The notes beneath the pieces were generated by a model. That model saw only the letters and a list, made by a program, of their open reading frames with translations. It was not told where the DNA came from and made no database searches. Of a stretch of DNA of 64,000 nt, positions 27,084 through 36,128 are shown one piece after another. This stretch comes from Coprobacillaceae bacterium UN01-12pH3A (GTDB lineage Bacteria; Bacillota_I; Bacilli_A; Erysipelotrichales; Coprobacillaceae). The DNA lies in NCBI GenBank assembly GCA_027676805.1, contig JAQENU010000011.1:41452-105451 (forward strand). The letters are read 5' to 3'. Every line of letters begins with the position of its first letter. Position 1 is the first letter of the stretch. The position numbers were made by a program, and so were the translations under genes.

Positions 27084-28868
27084 ATGGATATAGAGATATC
27101 AACTGTAAAAAGCAATATCGGCGGCGTGTTTGACTGTCAGTGCAACGCATTCTTTACGTTAATTAAGGCTGATGACTCCTTATATGAATTACTGGGTTAT
27201 ACAAAAGAAGAATTCAAAGACCTATTCAATAATCAACTTTTATTTTCTATTTATGAGGAAGAACGGGCACAGATAAGCAAAGAGATTCGCAGCCAAGTTG
27301 AACAAAATGGGGTTTTTATGTATGAAAACCGTCTCGTCTGTAAAGGCAATATTTTAAAATGGGTGTGGATTAGTGCCCAATTGATGCGGGATGATCATGG
27401 TGAATGTTATTACCATTGTATTTTCCATGATATTACGGATAATAAAACGAATGAGAATACTTTGATGATAAGCCAGCAAAGACTTGATTTTATTCTTTCT
27501 CAGACTCAAGATATTATCTTTGAATATGACTGTGCACTCCACGAGATTTATTATTCGGATAATTTAGAAAAGAAATTCGGCTATACTATTCCGGCTAAAG
27601 GCTTTCCTGATTCTATGTTTAAAACGAATATTATTTATGAAGAGGATGTTCTCCCCCTTCGTAATGGATTTCAATCGATTATTGCCGGAAAAAATGAAAT
27701 GCAATGTGAATATCGTCTTAAGTACCGTAATAAAGGATACCGCTGGGTGCATGTCAAAGCAACGGCATTGCGGGACAATGACAACAGGCTAATTAAAATC
27801 ATTGGCGTTATTACGGATATTCATGATCAGAAGCAGGAAATATTAAAATCACGTCAAGAAGCCGCATTAGATCCTCTGACCGGATTATTCAATCGAAGAG
27901 AATGTATTCGCTGCATTGAAAACTACATCTCTGTCACAGATGCTTTGTTTGCCTTCATTTTAATTGATGTCGATGATTTTAAAATGATCAATGATGTGTA
28001 TGGACATGCGAAAGGGGATTTTACATTAACAAAAATGAGTGAAGAGTTAACCTCTGTCATCCGTAAAAACGATATTATTGCGCGTATCGGCGGAGATGAG
28101 TTCGTTATTTGCTTAATGAATCTTCCCAATACACAGGTCGCAATTGATAAAGTGGAACGCATACAGGATATTTTTGGAGAGAGTTTGAGAGAAGCCTTTG
28201 GCTTTAAAATCAACTGCAGCATTGGTATCAGTTTTTACCCAAAAGACGGACTTGATTTCACTTCTTTATTAGAAAGTGCCGACATTGCTTTATATGAAGC
28301 AAAAAAAGATGGCAAGGGACGCTATCGTATCTATCAGGATAGCGGAACTAAAAATGCTTATAATATTCTTCCTCAAAGATATATGCAGAAAACATTTCAT
28401 GACCGTATTATCGAATATGTTTTGCAGCGTCTTTTAGAAGAACCCAATAAAGAAACCGTAATTCCTTCTCTGCTGGAAATGATGGCAAGAGCCTTCGACT
28501 GTGACCGTATTACAATCTATGAGCTGCATGATTCTTCTTATGATAAAAGTTTTCAATATATAAGAGAGAATCTCTTTGCATTAGAAGAAGAAAAACTGAC
28601 ACTGGCAGACGTTCTCATCAATAAGGTAACTTCCGGAAATAAGTTTCTTGCTTATGAAAATGTTCAAATGATTGATGACGAGAAGATCAAAACATGGTTT
28701 TTAGATCGCAAAACGATTTCCAGTATAATTTATTATACAAAAGATATTGAAAAGACAAATATTCTTATTCTTTATGAAGATTGTCATTCTACACGTACTC
28801 CAAGCGGGGAAATACGCTATACCATTATGATGGTCAGTGAACTGCTTCAATTATTTTTCCAACCCTAA
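27084..28868 (+). CDS. PAS-PAS-GGDEF diguanylate cyclase with C-terminal GAF-like region
   Basis: The 594-residue protein has two PAS domains (about 15-125 and 130-255, the second with a PAC-type motif ending ITDIHDQKQE), a GGDEF domain (about 260-430) and a C-terminal GAF-like region (about 440-594). The catalytic IGGDEF is intact and the inhibitory RxxD site RKND lies five residues before GGDEF, so c-di-GMP synthesis with product inhibition is expected. There is no signal peptide, so it is cytoplasmic. It has no partner EAL gene here. The ligand sensed by the PAS domains is unknown. Confidence 0.9.
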   Translation: MDIEISTVKSNIGGVFDCQCNAFFTLIKADDSLYELLGYTKEEFKDLFNNQLLFSIYEEERAQISKEIRSQVEQNGVFMYENRLVCKGNILKWVWISAQLMRDDHGECYYHCIFHDITDNKTNENTLMISQQRLDFILSQTQDIIFEYDCALHEIYYSDNLEKKFGYTIPAKGFPDSMFKTNIIYEEDVLPLRNGFQSIIAGKNEMQCEYRLKYRNKGYRWVHVKATALRDNDNRLIKIIGVITDIHDQKQEILKSRQEAALDPLTGLFNRRECIRCIENYISVTDALFAFILIDVDDFKMINDVYGHAKGDFTLTKMSEELTSVIRKNDIIARIGGDEFVICLMNLPNTQVAIDKVERIQDIFGESLREAFGFKINCSIGISFYPKDGLDFTSLLESADIALYEAKKDGKGRYRIYQDSGTKNAYNILPQRYMQKTFHDRIIEYVLQRLLEEPNKETVIPSLLEMMARAFDCDRITIYELHDSSYDKSFQYIRENLFALEEEKLTLADVLINKVTSGNKFLAYENVQMIDDEKIKTWFLDRKTISSIIYYTKDIEKTNILILYEDCHSTRTPSGEIRYTIMMVSELLQLFFQP

Positions 28869-28876
28869 TTCAGCTA

Positions 28877-28950
28877 AAAAGCATCTTCAATGAATCATCT
28901 TCAAAAGTTGAGCTTTCAACCAGAGGAAATGACTTCAAGAGGATGCTTTT
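28877..28950. terminator. Bidirectional terminator between converging genes
   Basis: AAAAGCATC (28877-28885) pairs with GATGCTTTT (28942-28950), with an internal GTTGA/TCAAC hairpin; T-tracts flank both sides. Confidence 0.65.
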
Positions 28951-28955
28951 AATAT

Positions 28956-29885
28956 TTATATAAAGAAATGGTCATTTTCAATACCGCAGTGATCAAAAGA
29001 AAGTGTATCCAAGCACTGATGATATTTATATAGTTTTATCTCCGTATGACCAAGCAGAGATTCTTCAACATTCCGCTGCATCATCCCATTTTCCGGGGAA
29101 TCTAAGCGATATGTCTTTCCGGCTCTTATTTTGAATTTAATCGTATATTTGCCTTGTCTGATCGTAAGCTGGTAAGTATCCAGCACTTTTTTAGCTTGCG
29201 TAATTAAAGCCCCATAATAGGAAGCAAAGCGATACTGCTGATCGCCAATCATCAAGACCATGATAATCCCAGTAAAGCCGATGCATTTCAACGGAATCGC
29301 AGCACATGACAAAAATAGAACGGCTTCCTTTTCCTGACAACAGTTCGATTGAACCCAGATGTATTTTTTAGGAAAAGAATTCCCCCAGTCCTTTTCCTGA
29401 TAAAGGATTCCCTTCAGATTATAAGATTGATGCTGATATACGAGTGTCCCATGTGTCGGACTCCCTAAATTCAAAACAGCATGATTGCACTGCATGTTTT
29501 TAAGATAAGCAAACGGTCCCATAATAGTTGGTGCATATTTTGTCTGACGAAGCAGTTTAGGTGCTTTTATGTCAATATCCAACATGACAGATAATCGCTG
29601 ATCTTCAATATGAAGATGATCTTTTCTAAAAAAACTCTCCTTAATCATAATCTGAAACGGTTCTTTTTGATACTGAAAACACTCAATATCATAACTGACT
29701 TTTTCCATTGCTTCACTTAATGTATGAAAGACTTGGATAAATACTTCCTGTTTTTCCTTTGTTTTGGCAATGCCTATAATGACAGCAACGGAAATTTGAT
29801 TATCGACTACACGAAAATACCAACCTTCAAAGGCTGGTATTTTATAGCTTTGATGTAATTGCAGCTCTGTATTATATGTTATCAT
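28956..29885 (-). CDS. Tocopherol cyclase-like family protein
   Basis: The 309-residue protein has the hallmarks of the tocopherol cyclase-like family: FEGWYFRVV near the start, MGPFAYLKNMQCNHAVLNLG in the centre, and EKDWGNSFPKKYIWVQSN. It has no signal peptide and is likely a beta-barrel that binds a hydrophobic ligand. Bacterial members of this family are mostly uncharacterised; no tocopherol pathway is expected in an anaerobe. The gene appears to be the last of an operon with the MATE transporter and an AKR. The ATG at 29885 follows GGGGTG. Confidence 0.8.
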   Translation of the reverse strand: MITYNTELQLHQSYKIPAFEGWYFRVVDNQISVAVIIGIAKTKEKQEVFIQVFHTLSEAMEKVSYDIECFQYQKEPFQIMIKESFFRKDHLHIEDQRLSVMLDIDIKAPKLLRQTKYAPTIMGPFAYLKNMQCNHAVLNLGSPTHGTLVYQHQSYNLKGILYQEKDWGNSFPKKYIWVQSNCCQEKEAVLFLSCAAIPLKCIGFTGIIMVLMIGDQQYRFASYYGALITQAKKVLDTYQLTIRQGKYTIKFKIRAGKTYRLDSPENGMMQRNVEESLLGHTEIKLYKYHQCLDTLSFDHCGIENDHFFI

Positions 29886-29933
29886 CTCTATCACCCCAAT
29901 AATAATATGTTGATAACAGTAGGAATATTCTGA

Positions 29934-31259
29934 TTAAATGACTTTAAACTGCAGCCACTTATTCGATTTATATCTGAAATAAAAGATAATTCCCCGAATG
30001 CTCCAATCGAAGCACATTGCTAAGGCGATGCCTATAACACCTAAATTCAAATATATTGCAAAGATAATGGAAAAGATAAATCTGCCAAATACTGTAGAAG
30101 CTATTGACACAATCATTGTAAATTTTATATCGCCCGCTGCTCTCAAGCCATTGCTTAACGGTCCGGAGAACGGAAAGGCAACGGTATTAAATAAATTATG
30201 AATGAGTACTAAGATAATAATCAAATCTTTGGTCTGATCAGATAATGCATAAAATTTCATGAACAATGGTGTCATCATAAAAACAAAGATATTCCAAAGG
30301 ATTGATAAAACGAGGGTAATCTTAATCATTTTCTTAAAATAATGTTTAGCGCCTTCAATATCATTAGCCCCCATACACTGCCCAATCACCGTAATATAGA
30401 CCGGTCCCATGGCAGAGCCAATCAAGGCTGCCAATGACCAAATACTTTGAGCAACGCCATTAGCTGCAATCTGATAGGTTCCAAATAAAGCAACGACACT
30501 GCTTAATGCCACTTTTACTAACTGAAAGATGCCATTTTCAATACCATTTGGAACTGCAATCTTTAGAATTTTACTTAAAAGTTCTTTATCACATTTAAAC
30601 AGCCATTCTTTTACGTAATACGTTAAATGTTTTTGATTAAAGCAGAGAATTGTTATGGTGATTGCTGAAAATACTCTTGCAATTAACGAGGGATAGGCAA
30701 CTCCGGCTACTCCGGCATGTAAAACAAAAACGCCAATAATATTTCCAATCGTATTGATAATGTTTGAAGCAATTGAAATATACATCGTAGTGCTTGTTTT
30801 CCCCATACTTCTATACATTGCCGCTCCGGCATTATAAATTGCTAAAGCTGGATAAGAATAGGCAGATATTTTTAGATATGTAACACATGCCTTCATCACA
30901 TCACTTTCTACTTTACCAAACAGTGTCGTCAGAAGGCTTTGATTAAAAATAAGAACCAATACAGCTAAAACAACAGAAAACAAAGTTGAGAACATCAAAA
31001 GCTGACTGGAAGATTTAACGGATCGAAGCTTGTCTTTACTTCCAATATACTGACTAATAACAACAGCTCCTCCGGAAGCCAAAGCTGTAAAAAGATAAAT
31101 AAATATCGTATTGAACATATTGACCAAAGATACTCCCGAAACTGCTGCTTCACCCGAATAACTAACAACAAATGTATCAATGATTCCCACTAACATCACT
31201 AACAGCTGTTCAAAAAATAATGGGACAATCATATTCTTTAAATCCTTATTGGTAAACAT
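29934..31259 (-). CDS. MATE family efflux transporter
   Basis: The 441-residue membrane protein has twelve hydrophobic segments in two homologous halves, with the family motifs PLFFEQLLVMLVGIIDTFVV and GSAMGPVYITVIGQCMGAND. It probably exports cationic drugs or metabolites using an ion gradient. It lies 41 bp after the AKR gene in the same direction, so it is likely controlled by the same MerR-type promoter. Its start has AAGGGGGG upstream. Confidence 0.92.
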   Translation of the reverse strand: MFTNKDLKNMIVPLFFEQLLVMLVGIIDTFVVSYSGEAAVSGVSLVNMFNTIFIYLFTALASGGAVVISQYIGSKDKLRSVKSSSQLLMFSTLFSVVLAVLVLIFNQSLLTTLFGKVESDVMKACVTYLKISAYSYPALAIYNAGAAMYRSMGKTSTTMYISIASNIINTIGNIIGVFVLHAGVAGVAYPSLIARVFSAITITILCFNQKHLTYYVKEWLFKCDKELLSKILKIAVPNGIENGIFQLVKVALSSVVALFGTYQIAANGVAQSIWSLAALIGSAMGPVYITVIGQCMGANDIEGAKHYFKKMIKITLVLSILWNIFVFMMTPLFMKFYALSDQTKDLIIILVLIHNLFNTVAFPFSGPLSNGLRAAGDIKFTMIVSIASTVFGRFIFSIIFAIYLNLGVIGIALAMCFDWSIRGIIFYFRYKSNKWLQFKVI

Positions 31260-31300
31260 TATAGCCCCCCTTACCGATCATTATTTTAATACACAGTTCA

Positions 31301-32140
31301 TTATTCAATAGCATACACTCTCTTCAAGCTTTCTAAACGATAAGCTGTATCCTCGTTTTTTCCCATATCCAGTTTTTCGATTGCTTTCATTTCTTCATCA
31401 CTTAATCTAAAATCAAATATATCAATATTTTCTTTCATTCTTTCAAAGTTTTCAGTTTTCGGAATAACTATTAGCCCTCTTTGAATATGCCATCTTAAAA
31501 TGATTTGAGCAACACTCTTTTGATGATTTTTAGAAATCTTTACTAACTGTTCATTATGAAAAATATTGTAATTCCCTACCGCAAAAGGAGACCATGCCTC
31601 TAATTGAACATTTAATTCTTGATGCAGTACAACCTCCGGTTTTCTCTGCATAAACGGATGACATTGTATCTGATTGACAGCCGGTTGAACCTCATTATTA
31701 TAAATAAGATCATAGAGACTGTCATTAAAGAAATTAGAAACTCCGATTGCCCTTATCTTTCCTTCTTTATATAATTCCGTTAAAGCTCTCCATGCTCCAT
31801 AATAGTCGCCTAATGGACGATGGATTAAATACAGATCAATATAATCCAACTGCAGCTTCTTCAGAGACTCATGAAAACCCGCTTTAGCACCTTCATAGCT
31901 ATTATTTGTTACCCATAATTTAGAAGTAATAAATAATTCCTCTCTGGCAATACCGGACTTTTGAATCGCATTTCCAATAGCCTCTTCATTTTCATAGATT
32001 GCCGCTGTATCAAATAAACGATAGCCGCATCTCATTGCCTTTAATACAACTTCCTCACATTTTTCTAAATCTTGAATCCTGCATACACCAAATCCTAACT
32101 GAGGCATTTTAATTCCGTTATTTAATCTTATATAATTCAT
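31301..32140 (-). CDS. Aldo/keto reductase
   Basis: The 279-residue (beta/alpha)8 NADPH oxidoreductase has DTAAIYENEEAIG (catalytic Asp and Tyr), TSKLWV (Lys), LIHRPL (His) and the IPKTENFERMKENI cofactor tail. These are the AKR catalytic tetrad residues. It is divergent from the MerR gene and preceded by a MerR-type promoter. Expected role: reduction of aldehydes or ketones, including electrophilic stress products. Confidence 0.93.
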   Translation of the reverse strand: MNYIRLNNGIKMPQLGFGVCRIQDLEKCEEVVLKAMRCGYRLFDTAAIYENEEAIGNAIQKSGIAREELFITSKLWVTNNSYEGAKAGFHESLKKLQLDYIDLYLIHRPLGDYYGAWRALTELYKEGKIRAIGVSNFFNDSLYDLIYNNEVQPAVNQIQCHPFMQRKPEVVLHQELNVQLEAWSPFAVGNYNIFHNEQLVKISKNHQKSVAQIILRWHIQRGLIVIPKTENFERMKENIDIFDFRLSDEEMKAIEKLDMGKNEDTAYRLESLKRVYAIE

Positions 32141-32181
32141 TTTTACGCTCCTTTACTTTTTTTATTATTCTTGCTAGAATG

Positions 32182-32212
32182 ATTGTAATATCCTCGAGTA
32201 ACGCGAGGTCAA
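32182..32212 (-). promoter_or_regulatory. MerR-type promoter (19-bp spacer) of the AKR-MATE operon
   Basis: On the minus strand TTGACC (-35, 32212-32207) and TACAAT (-10, 32187-32182) are separated by 19 bp instead of 17. The spacer contains an inverted repeat CCTCG-N7-CGAGG (32192-32208). This is the arrangement that MerR-family activators need to twist the promoter into register. Confidence 0.85.
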
Positions 32213-32238
32213 GCATTTTTTCATAAAGGAGGAATTTT

Positions 32239-32646
32239 ATGTACACATTAAAAGAAGTATGCCAGATTTTGGATCTATCAGAACATACTGTACGCTATTA
32301 TACAGATCAGGATCTCATTCCCAGTGTCATACGAGATAAAAACAACAGGCGCTTATTCGATGAACAAGCCCTCGACTGGCTGAGAGGAACAAAATATCTT
32401 AGAAAATTGGAGATGTCTATTGAGGCTATTCATGAATTCCATATCCTATGTCAGCAGGATGGAGATGAAGCGATCAAAAAAAGATTGGAGATTCTGTTAA
32501 AACAATTAGACGTTGCTAATGAGGAGTTAAAACAGGCAAAGCAAAGAGTCGAGTATTTAAATTATAAAATTGAAAAGGAAAGAAAAGTGATCGACCACAT
32601 CATTCCCGATGATAAAAATCCCAGTAAGAAGACTTATCATAAATAA
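32239..32646 (+). CDS. MerR family transcriptional regulator
   Basis: The 135-residue protein has a MerR winged-helix domain (about 1-70) with MYTLKEVCQILDLSEHTVRYYTD and IRDKNNRRLFDEQALDWL, a coiled-coil linker (75-120) and a short C-terminus without cysteine pairs. The short tail argues against metal sensing; small-molecule or redox stress sensing is more likely. It probably activates the divergent AKR-MATE operon and perhaps the AKR-ferredoxin gene downstream. Confidence 0.92.
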   Translation: MYTLKEVCQILDLSEHTVRYYTDQDLIPSVIRDKNNRRLFDEQALDWLRGTKYLRKLEMSIEAIHEFHILCQQDGDEAIKKRLEILLKQLDVANEELKQAKQRVEYLNYKIEKERKVIDHIIPDDKNPSKKTYHK

Positions 32647-32670
32647 TTGATTCTGCTGACACTACATCAT

Positions 32671-32695
32671 AAAAAGTCCTTTAAAAGGACTTTTT
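32671..32695. terminator. Bidirectional terminator between merR and AKR-ferredoxin gene
   Basis: AAAAAGTCCTTT (32671-32682) pairs with AAAGGACTTTTT (to 32695), with T-runs on both sides. Confidence 0.85.
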
Positions 32696-32698
32696 ATA

Positions 32699-33799
32699 TT
32701 ATTTCTTTTCAAATGTTTCCGCTACCTCTTTTAAATGATCAATAATTTTCAGATGCTGTGGGCAGACACGTTCGCACTGACCGCAGCCAATACATTCACT
32801 TGCTTTTCCGTTTTCTTTTGTATAAACGCCGTAATAATAATCACTGTTCCAATCATTGAACTGCTTTTTCGCATTATAACAGTTAAACAGATCAGGAATT
32901 GATATCTTTTTCGGGCAGCCGTCTGTGCAGTAGCGGCAAGCTGTACACGGAATTCCGCCCAAACTATCTAAAATGTCGGTTACTTTTTGAACAGCTTCAA
33001 ACTCTTCTTGTGTAAATGGCTTGAAATCCTTCATAGAATCAATATTATCTTCCATCTGTTCTAAATTGCTCATCCCCGATAAGACTTTGTATACGCCCTC
33101 GAAAGAAGCGGCAAAACGCATTGCATAGCTTGCATAACTTTTACCGGTTCCTAAATCATCCAGTACTTTTTTTGCTTCGTCAGGCAAATTCACTAATCCG
33201 CCCCCTTTGATTGGTTCCATAATTAAAACCGGCTTCTGATGCTTACGGCAGACTTCATAATTTCTTTTCCCCTGCACACTGGCACTATTGTAATCAACAT
33301 AGTTAAATTGAAGCTGTACGATTTCGATTTCCGGATGTTCCGTTAAAATCATATCCAATACTTCCGCTGTATCATGAAATGAGATACCGACATGTTTTAC
33401 TTTTCCGGCAGCCTTTAACTCCTGAGCCACTTCATAGGCTTCACATTTTTTAAACTGAGCATAATGCTCTCTGTCCTGAGCATGCATTAAATAATAATCA
33501 AAATATTCAACCCCTGTTTTTTCCAGCTGTTCTTCAAACAAAGGATAAATATCTTCCTTTGAATTAAAGAAATTGCCGGTTAACTTATTTGTTAAAACAT
33601 AGCTCTCTCTTGGATATCTAGGTACAAGGCAGTTGCGAATTGCGGTTTCACTTTTTCCCCCTAAATAACCATGGGCAGTATCAAAATAATTAAACCCGGA
33701 AGCCATATACATATCAATCATTTTATTGAATTCTTCATAATCTACCTGTTCACCCTTCATTGGCAAACGCATACAACCAAAACCAAACTTATCTTCCAT
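32699..33799 (-). CDS. Aldo/keto reductase with C-terminal 2[4Fe-4S] ferredoxin domain
   Basis: The 366-residue protein has an AKR barrel (about 1-285; DTAHGYLGGK, TNKLTG, LMHAQD) and a C-terminal ferredoxin-like domain with CTACRYCTDGCP and CIGCGQCERVCP (about 296-355). Such proteins accept electrons from ferredoxin rather than NADPH alone. The promoter upstream has MerR-type spacing. It is a separate transcription unit from merR and ends in the shared terminator. Confidence 0.9.
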   Translation of the reverse strand: MEDKFGFGCMRLPMKGEQVDYEEFNKMIDMYMASGFNYFDTAHGYLGGKSETAIRNCLVPRYPRESYVLTNKLTGNFFNSKEDIYPLFEEQLEKTGVEYFDYYLMHAQDREHYAQFKKCEAYEVAQELKAAGKVKHVGISFHDTAEVLDMILTEHPEIEIVQLQFNYVDYNSASVQGKRNYEVCRKHQKPVLIMEPIKGGGLVNLPDEAKKVLDDLGTGKSYASYAMRFAASFEGVYKVLSGMSNLEQMEDNIDSMKDFKPFTQEEFEAVQKVTDILDSLGGIPCTACRYCTDGCPKKISIPDLFNCYNAKKQFNDWNSDYYYGVYTKENGKASECIGCGQCERVCPQHLKIIDHLKEVAETFEKK

Positions 33800-33837
33800 G
33801 CTTTATCCTTCTTTCTTTAGTTAATCTTTACAAGAAA

Positions 33838-33868
33838 ATTGTATCCTATGGAGTAAACTCCAAGTCAA
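33838..33868 (-). promoter_or_regulatory. Second MerR-type promoter (19-bp spacer) with dyad
   Basis: On the minus strand TTGACT (-35, 33868-33863) and TACAAT (-10, 33843-33838) are spaced by 19 bp and flank the dyad TGGAGTTTACTCCA. The TTGACTTGGAGT half is the commonest MerR operator type in Firmicutes. The dyad differs from that at 32192-32208, so a different MerR protein may act here. Confidence 0.85.
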
Positions 33869-33887
33869 TACCTTTTTATGAAAAAAT

Positions 33888-33918
33888 AAAAAAATGAATA
33901 CCTATCTAAGATATTCAT
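33888..33918 (-). terminator. Terminator of the HD-domain gene
   Basis: ATGAATA (33894-33900) pairs with TATTCAT (33912-33918), with a long U-rich tail on the minus strand. Confidence 0.75.
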
Positions 33919-33938
33919 CCTCTATGTCTTATCATTCT

Positions 33939-34424
33939 TTATAATTTATAAATTGTTTTCAGCAAAGACAATCCTGTTTCGGTCTTAAAGATCTTATCTG
34001 CAAAGTTTTTAATGTTTTCCATTGAAAAATTCATCTCATCTGCATTGACAATATAATCTGCTTCAATCAAGATTTGGTAATCTTGTCCATTAATATCTTT
34101 TAAGGTATGGTGATGTCCTACAAGATATACCACTCTTGCTTTTTGCTCATCGGTTAAATCAAATTCATTTAGAAATTCTAAAACAAGCACCATTCCTTCT
34201 TTTTCTTGATAACTGTGGTTAGTATTCCCATATTTTTCTCTGCATTTAGGGCAGGCAATATCATGTGTAATAGCAGCAATCTCTAAGATCAGCTGTGTAT
34301 TCGCATCTAGCTTTTCTAATTCTCCAATAGTTTTAGAATAAGACCATACTTTAATAAAATGGTGAATATCATGTGTATTCCCATTCGCCTGTTCTATCAT
34401 TTTCTTCATCATTTCTGCAATCAT
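33939..34424 (-). CDS. HD domain phosphohydrolase
   Basis: The 161-residue protein has the HD metal site: HDIHHFIKV (His), ITHDIACP (HD), VGHHHTL and an Asp in LIEADYIVNADE. This is the HD fold for nucleotide or phosphate ester hydrolysis; the substrate is not apparent. It lies 26 bp downstream of the Cys-rich protein gene in the same operon. RBS GGGAG. Confidence 0.85.
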   Translation of the reverse strand: MIAEMMKKMIEQANGNTHDIHHFIKVWSYSKTIGELEKLDANTQLILEIAAITHDIACPKCREKYGNTNHSYQEKEGMVLVLEFLNEFDLTDEQKARVVYLVGHHHTLKDINGQDYQILIEADYIVNADEMNFSMENIKNFADKIFKTETGLSLLKTIYKL

Positions 34425-34450
34425 AATGTTCTCCCTTCCGTTGTTAATCG

Positions 34451-35098
34451 TTATAATCCTTCTGCCAGCAGTTCAATCATATGAATGGGCTGCTTTCCAC
34501 CAAGCTTAATCCCCTTTTCACAGCCGTTGCAGTAAACAAGAATTTGTTTCGTAGTATATTGCTGAACCCACTGTTCCATGTTTTTTATTTGGTCTTCTAA
34601 AGAAAGCAAATGCAGGTGATTCTTAGTTATCTTTTCAAAAGTTTTTGGCGCAATTTCAACACAATCTTTTGCCGGAGCATTATTCAGCCAAACACCGCAG
34701 TAGGTCGTCTTACTATAATTTTCATCCATTTCAATAATGGTATAACGCATTCTTTTTAGGCATTCTCTTATTGCGAGCTGTAACGGCTTGTTGTTTCGTG
34801 CTCGCCAACAGTCCTGAACCGTAATTATTTCTCCATGATGATCTGCCCAAGGAAATCGAGGATCATTTAAAACATATTCATAAAGGCTGAGGCATTCATT
34901 ATCAGGATAAACCTCATTTAAGATAAGCTGACACAGTGTACAATTATGAATAATGGTATCTTTGTCCTGTAAGAATTTATTTTTTACCCGACAGCATTGA
35001 TCGATCACAATGCCTTTGTTTTCCATATACGCCTGCATCCTTGTAACTGCTTCAGGATGATTTTTTCTTACATCACAACCCGGTAAATAATGCAGCAT
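34451..35098 (-). CDS. Cysteine-rich protein with CCG-like (Fe-S/metal) motifs, function unknown
   Basis: The 215-residue protein has several conserved-looking cysteine groups: LPGCD near residue 8, CCRVK, CTLC (about 54), a CGVWLNNAPAKDC region and CNGCEKGIKLGG near the C-terminus. The pattern is reminiscent of the CCG domains of heterodisulfide reductase-like Fe-S proteins. It is followed by an HD hydrolase. A metal- or thiol-handling role is inferred; no family is firmly assigned. GGGGGAG precedes the ATG. Confidence 0.65.
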   Translation of the reverse strand: MLHYLPGCDVRKNHPEAVTRMQAYMENKGIVIDQCCRVKNKFLQDKDTIIHNCTLCQLILNEVYPDNECLSLYEYVLNDPRFPWADHHGEIITVQDCWRARNNKPLQLAIRECLKRMRYTIIEMDENYSKTTYCGVWLNNAPAKDCVEIAPKTFEKITKNHLHLLSLEDQIKNMEQWVQQYTTKQILVYCNGCEKGIKLGGKQPIHMIELLAEGL

Positions 35099-35234
35099 AA
35101 TACTCTCCCCCTAATCATTTTTATACGATCAAATAGTAGTTCATTTCTTTTTTAAAGATAAGCGATTTTCACTAAATCGACCTTTTGTTTCGATAAAATG
35201 AATAATAAGGAAAGAAATCCGTACTCTTATGACG

Positions 35235-36128
35235 CTATTCTTCCTTCATGACCCCTAATGTGGAATCCCGTTTAGTTGAATAGACACTCGTTTCCGCAAA
35301 TTGACTGATTTCAATTCTCTTTTCATTGTTTCTTTGATACTCTGTCGCAAAAAAACAGGAATAAAGAATATCTAAAATCAGCTTTATGCTGACTTCATTG
35401 GCGTATCCTTTTACTTTTGACAACAGCTTTTCACGGGTTGAAATATTTAAAACACAGTCGGCATATTTTTTCAATTCATTATTGCCTAATGCAGAAATCA
35501 CGATGACTTTTGCCCCTTGTTTCTTCACTTGTTTTGCCAATAAGCACAATTTATCGATCTGTCCTGAATAAGAGATAAAAATAACGCAGTCCTTTTTATC
35601 TACAAGAGCCGGCAAAAACAGTTCATCACCACTTAGATCGCAAATATTCACAGATACTCCGATTCTCATCATATCCAGTTTAAACATCTGTCCTAAAAGC
35701 AGGCAGTAAGAGATCGCACATAAATGAATGTGTCTTGATTTTTTCATTGTCCAAACCGCATTCTGCAAAGAATCATGATTAATCAATGTCAATGTATCTT
35801 CAATGGTTTCTTTTTCCAGCATTGATACTTTTCCGGCAATCTTTTGAATATTATCGGTGGGATCAAAAGGATAATTCGGATTAATATTGTTGAAATGAGT
35901 GTCTAAATAATGAACCTCCTGTAAAAAGTCATCTTTTAGTTCCTGATAGCCATTATATCCCAATTTTTTTGCCAGACGGATAATTGTAGCCGTAGAGGTA
36001 TAAGTCTGCTTTGCCAGTTCATGAATCGTCATGTACTCGATTGCACTGCGCTTCTCTAAAAGATATTGAGCTACTGTTTGCTGAGCAGAGGATAGTTTTA
36101 TTTCTTCTAGTTTTTGTTCAATCAGCAT
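35235..36128 (-). CDS. RpiR family regulator (HTH_6-SIS)
   Basis: The 297-residue protein has an N-terminal HTH (EYMTIHELAKQTYTSTATII) and a SIS sugar-phosphate isomerase domain (about 120-260; KSRHIHLCAISYC, ISYSGQIDKL). RpiR regulators sense a phosphosugar and repress sugar or amino-sugar operons. The ATG at 36128 has a GGAGG at a 9-nt distance; earlier ATGs are too close to it. No sugar genes lie directly beside it. Confidence 0.88.
   Translation of the reverse strand: MLIEQKLEEIKLSSAQQTVAQYLLEKRSAIEYMTIHELAKQTYTSTATIIRLAKKLGYNGYQELKDDFLQEVHYLDTHFNNINPNYPFDPTDNIQKIAGKVSMLEKETIEDTLTLINHDSLQNAVWTMKKSRHIHLCAISYCLLLGQMFKLDMMRIGVSVNICDLSGDELFLPALVDKKDCVIFISYSGQIDKLCLLAKQVKKQGAKVIVISALGNNELKKYADCVLNISTREKLLSKVKGYANEVSIKLILDILYSCFFATEYQRNNEKRIEISQFAETSVYSTKRDSTLGVMKEE

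Noticed and set aside
27923..28222. 99-codon minus-strand frame inside the diguanylate cyclase
   Set aside because: Shadow of a well-supported GGDEF gene.
34451..35098. Heterodisulfide reductase subunit B
   Set aside because: Cysteine groups resemble CCG domains but spacing is incomplete and the protein is too short; left as unknown.
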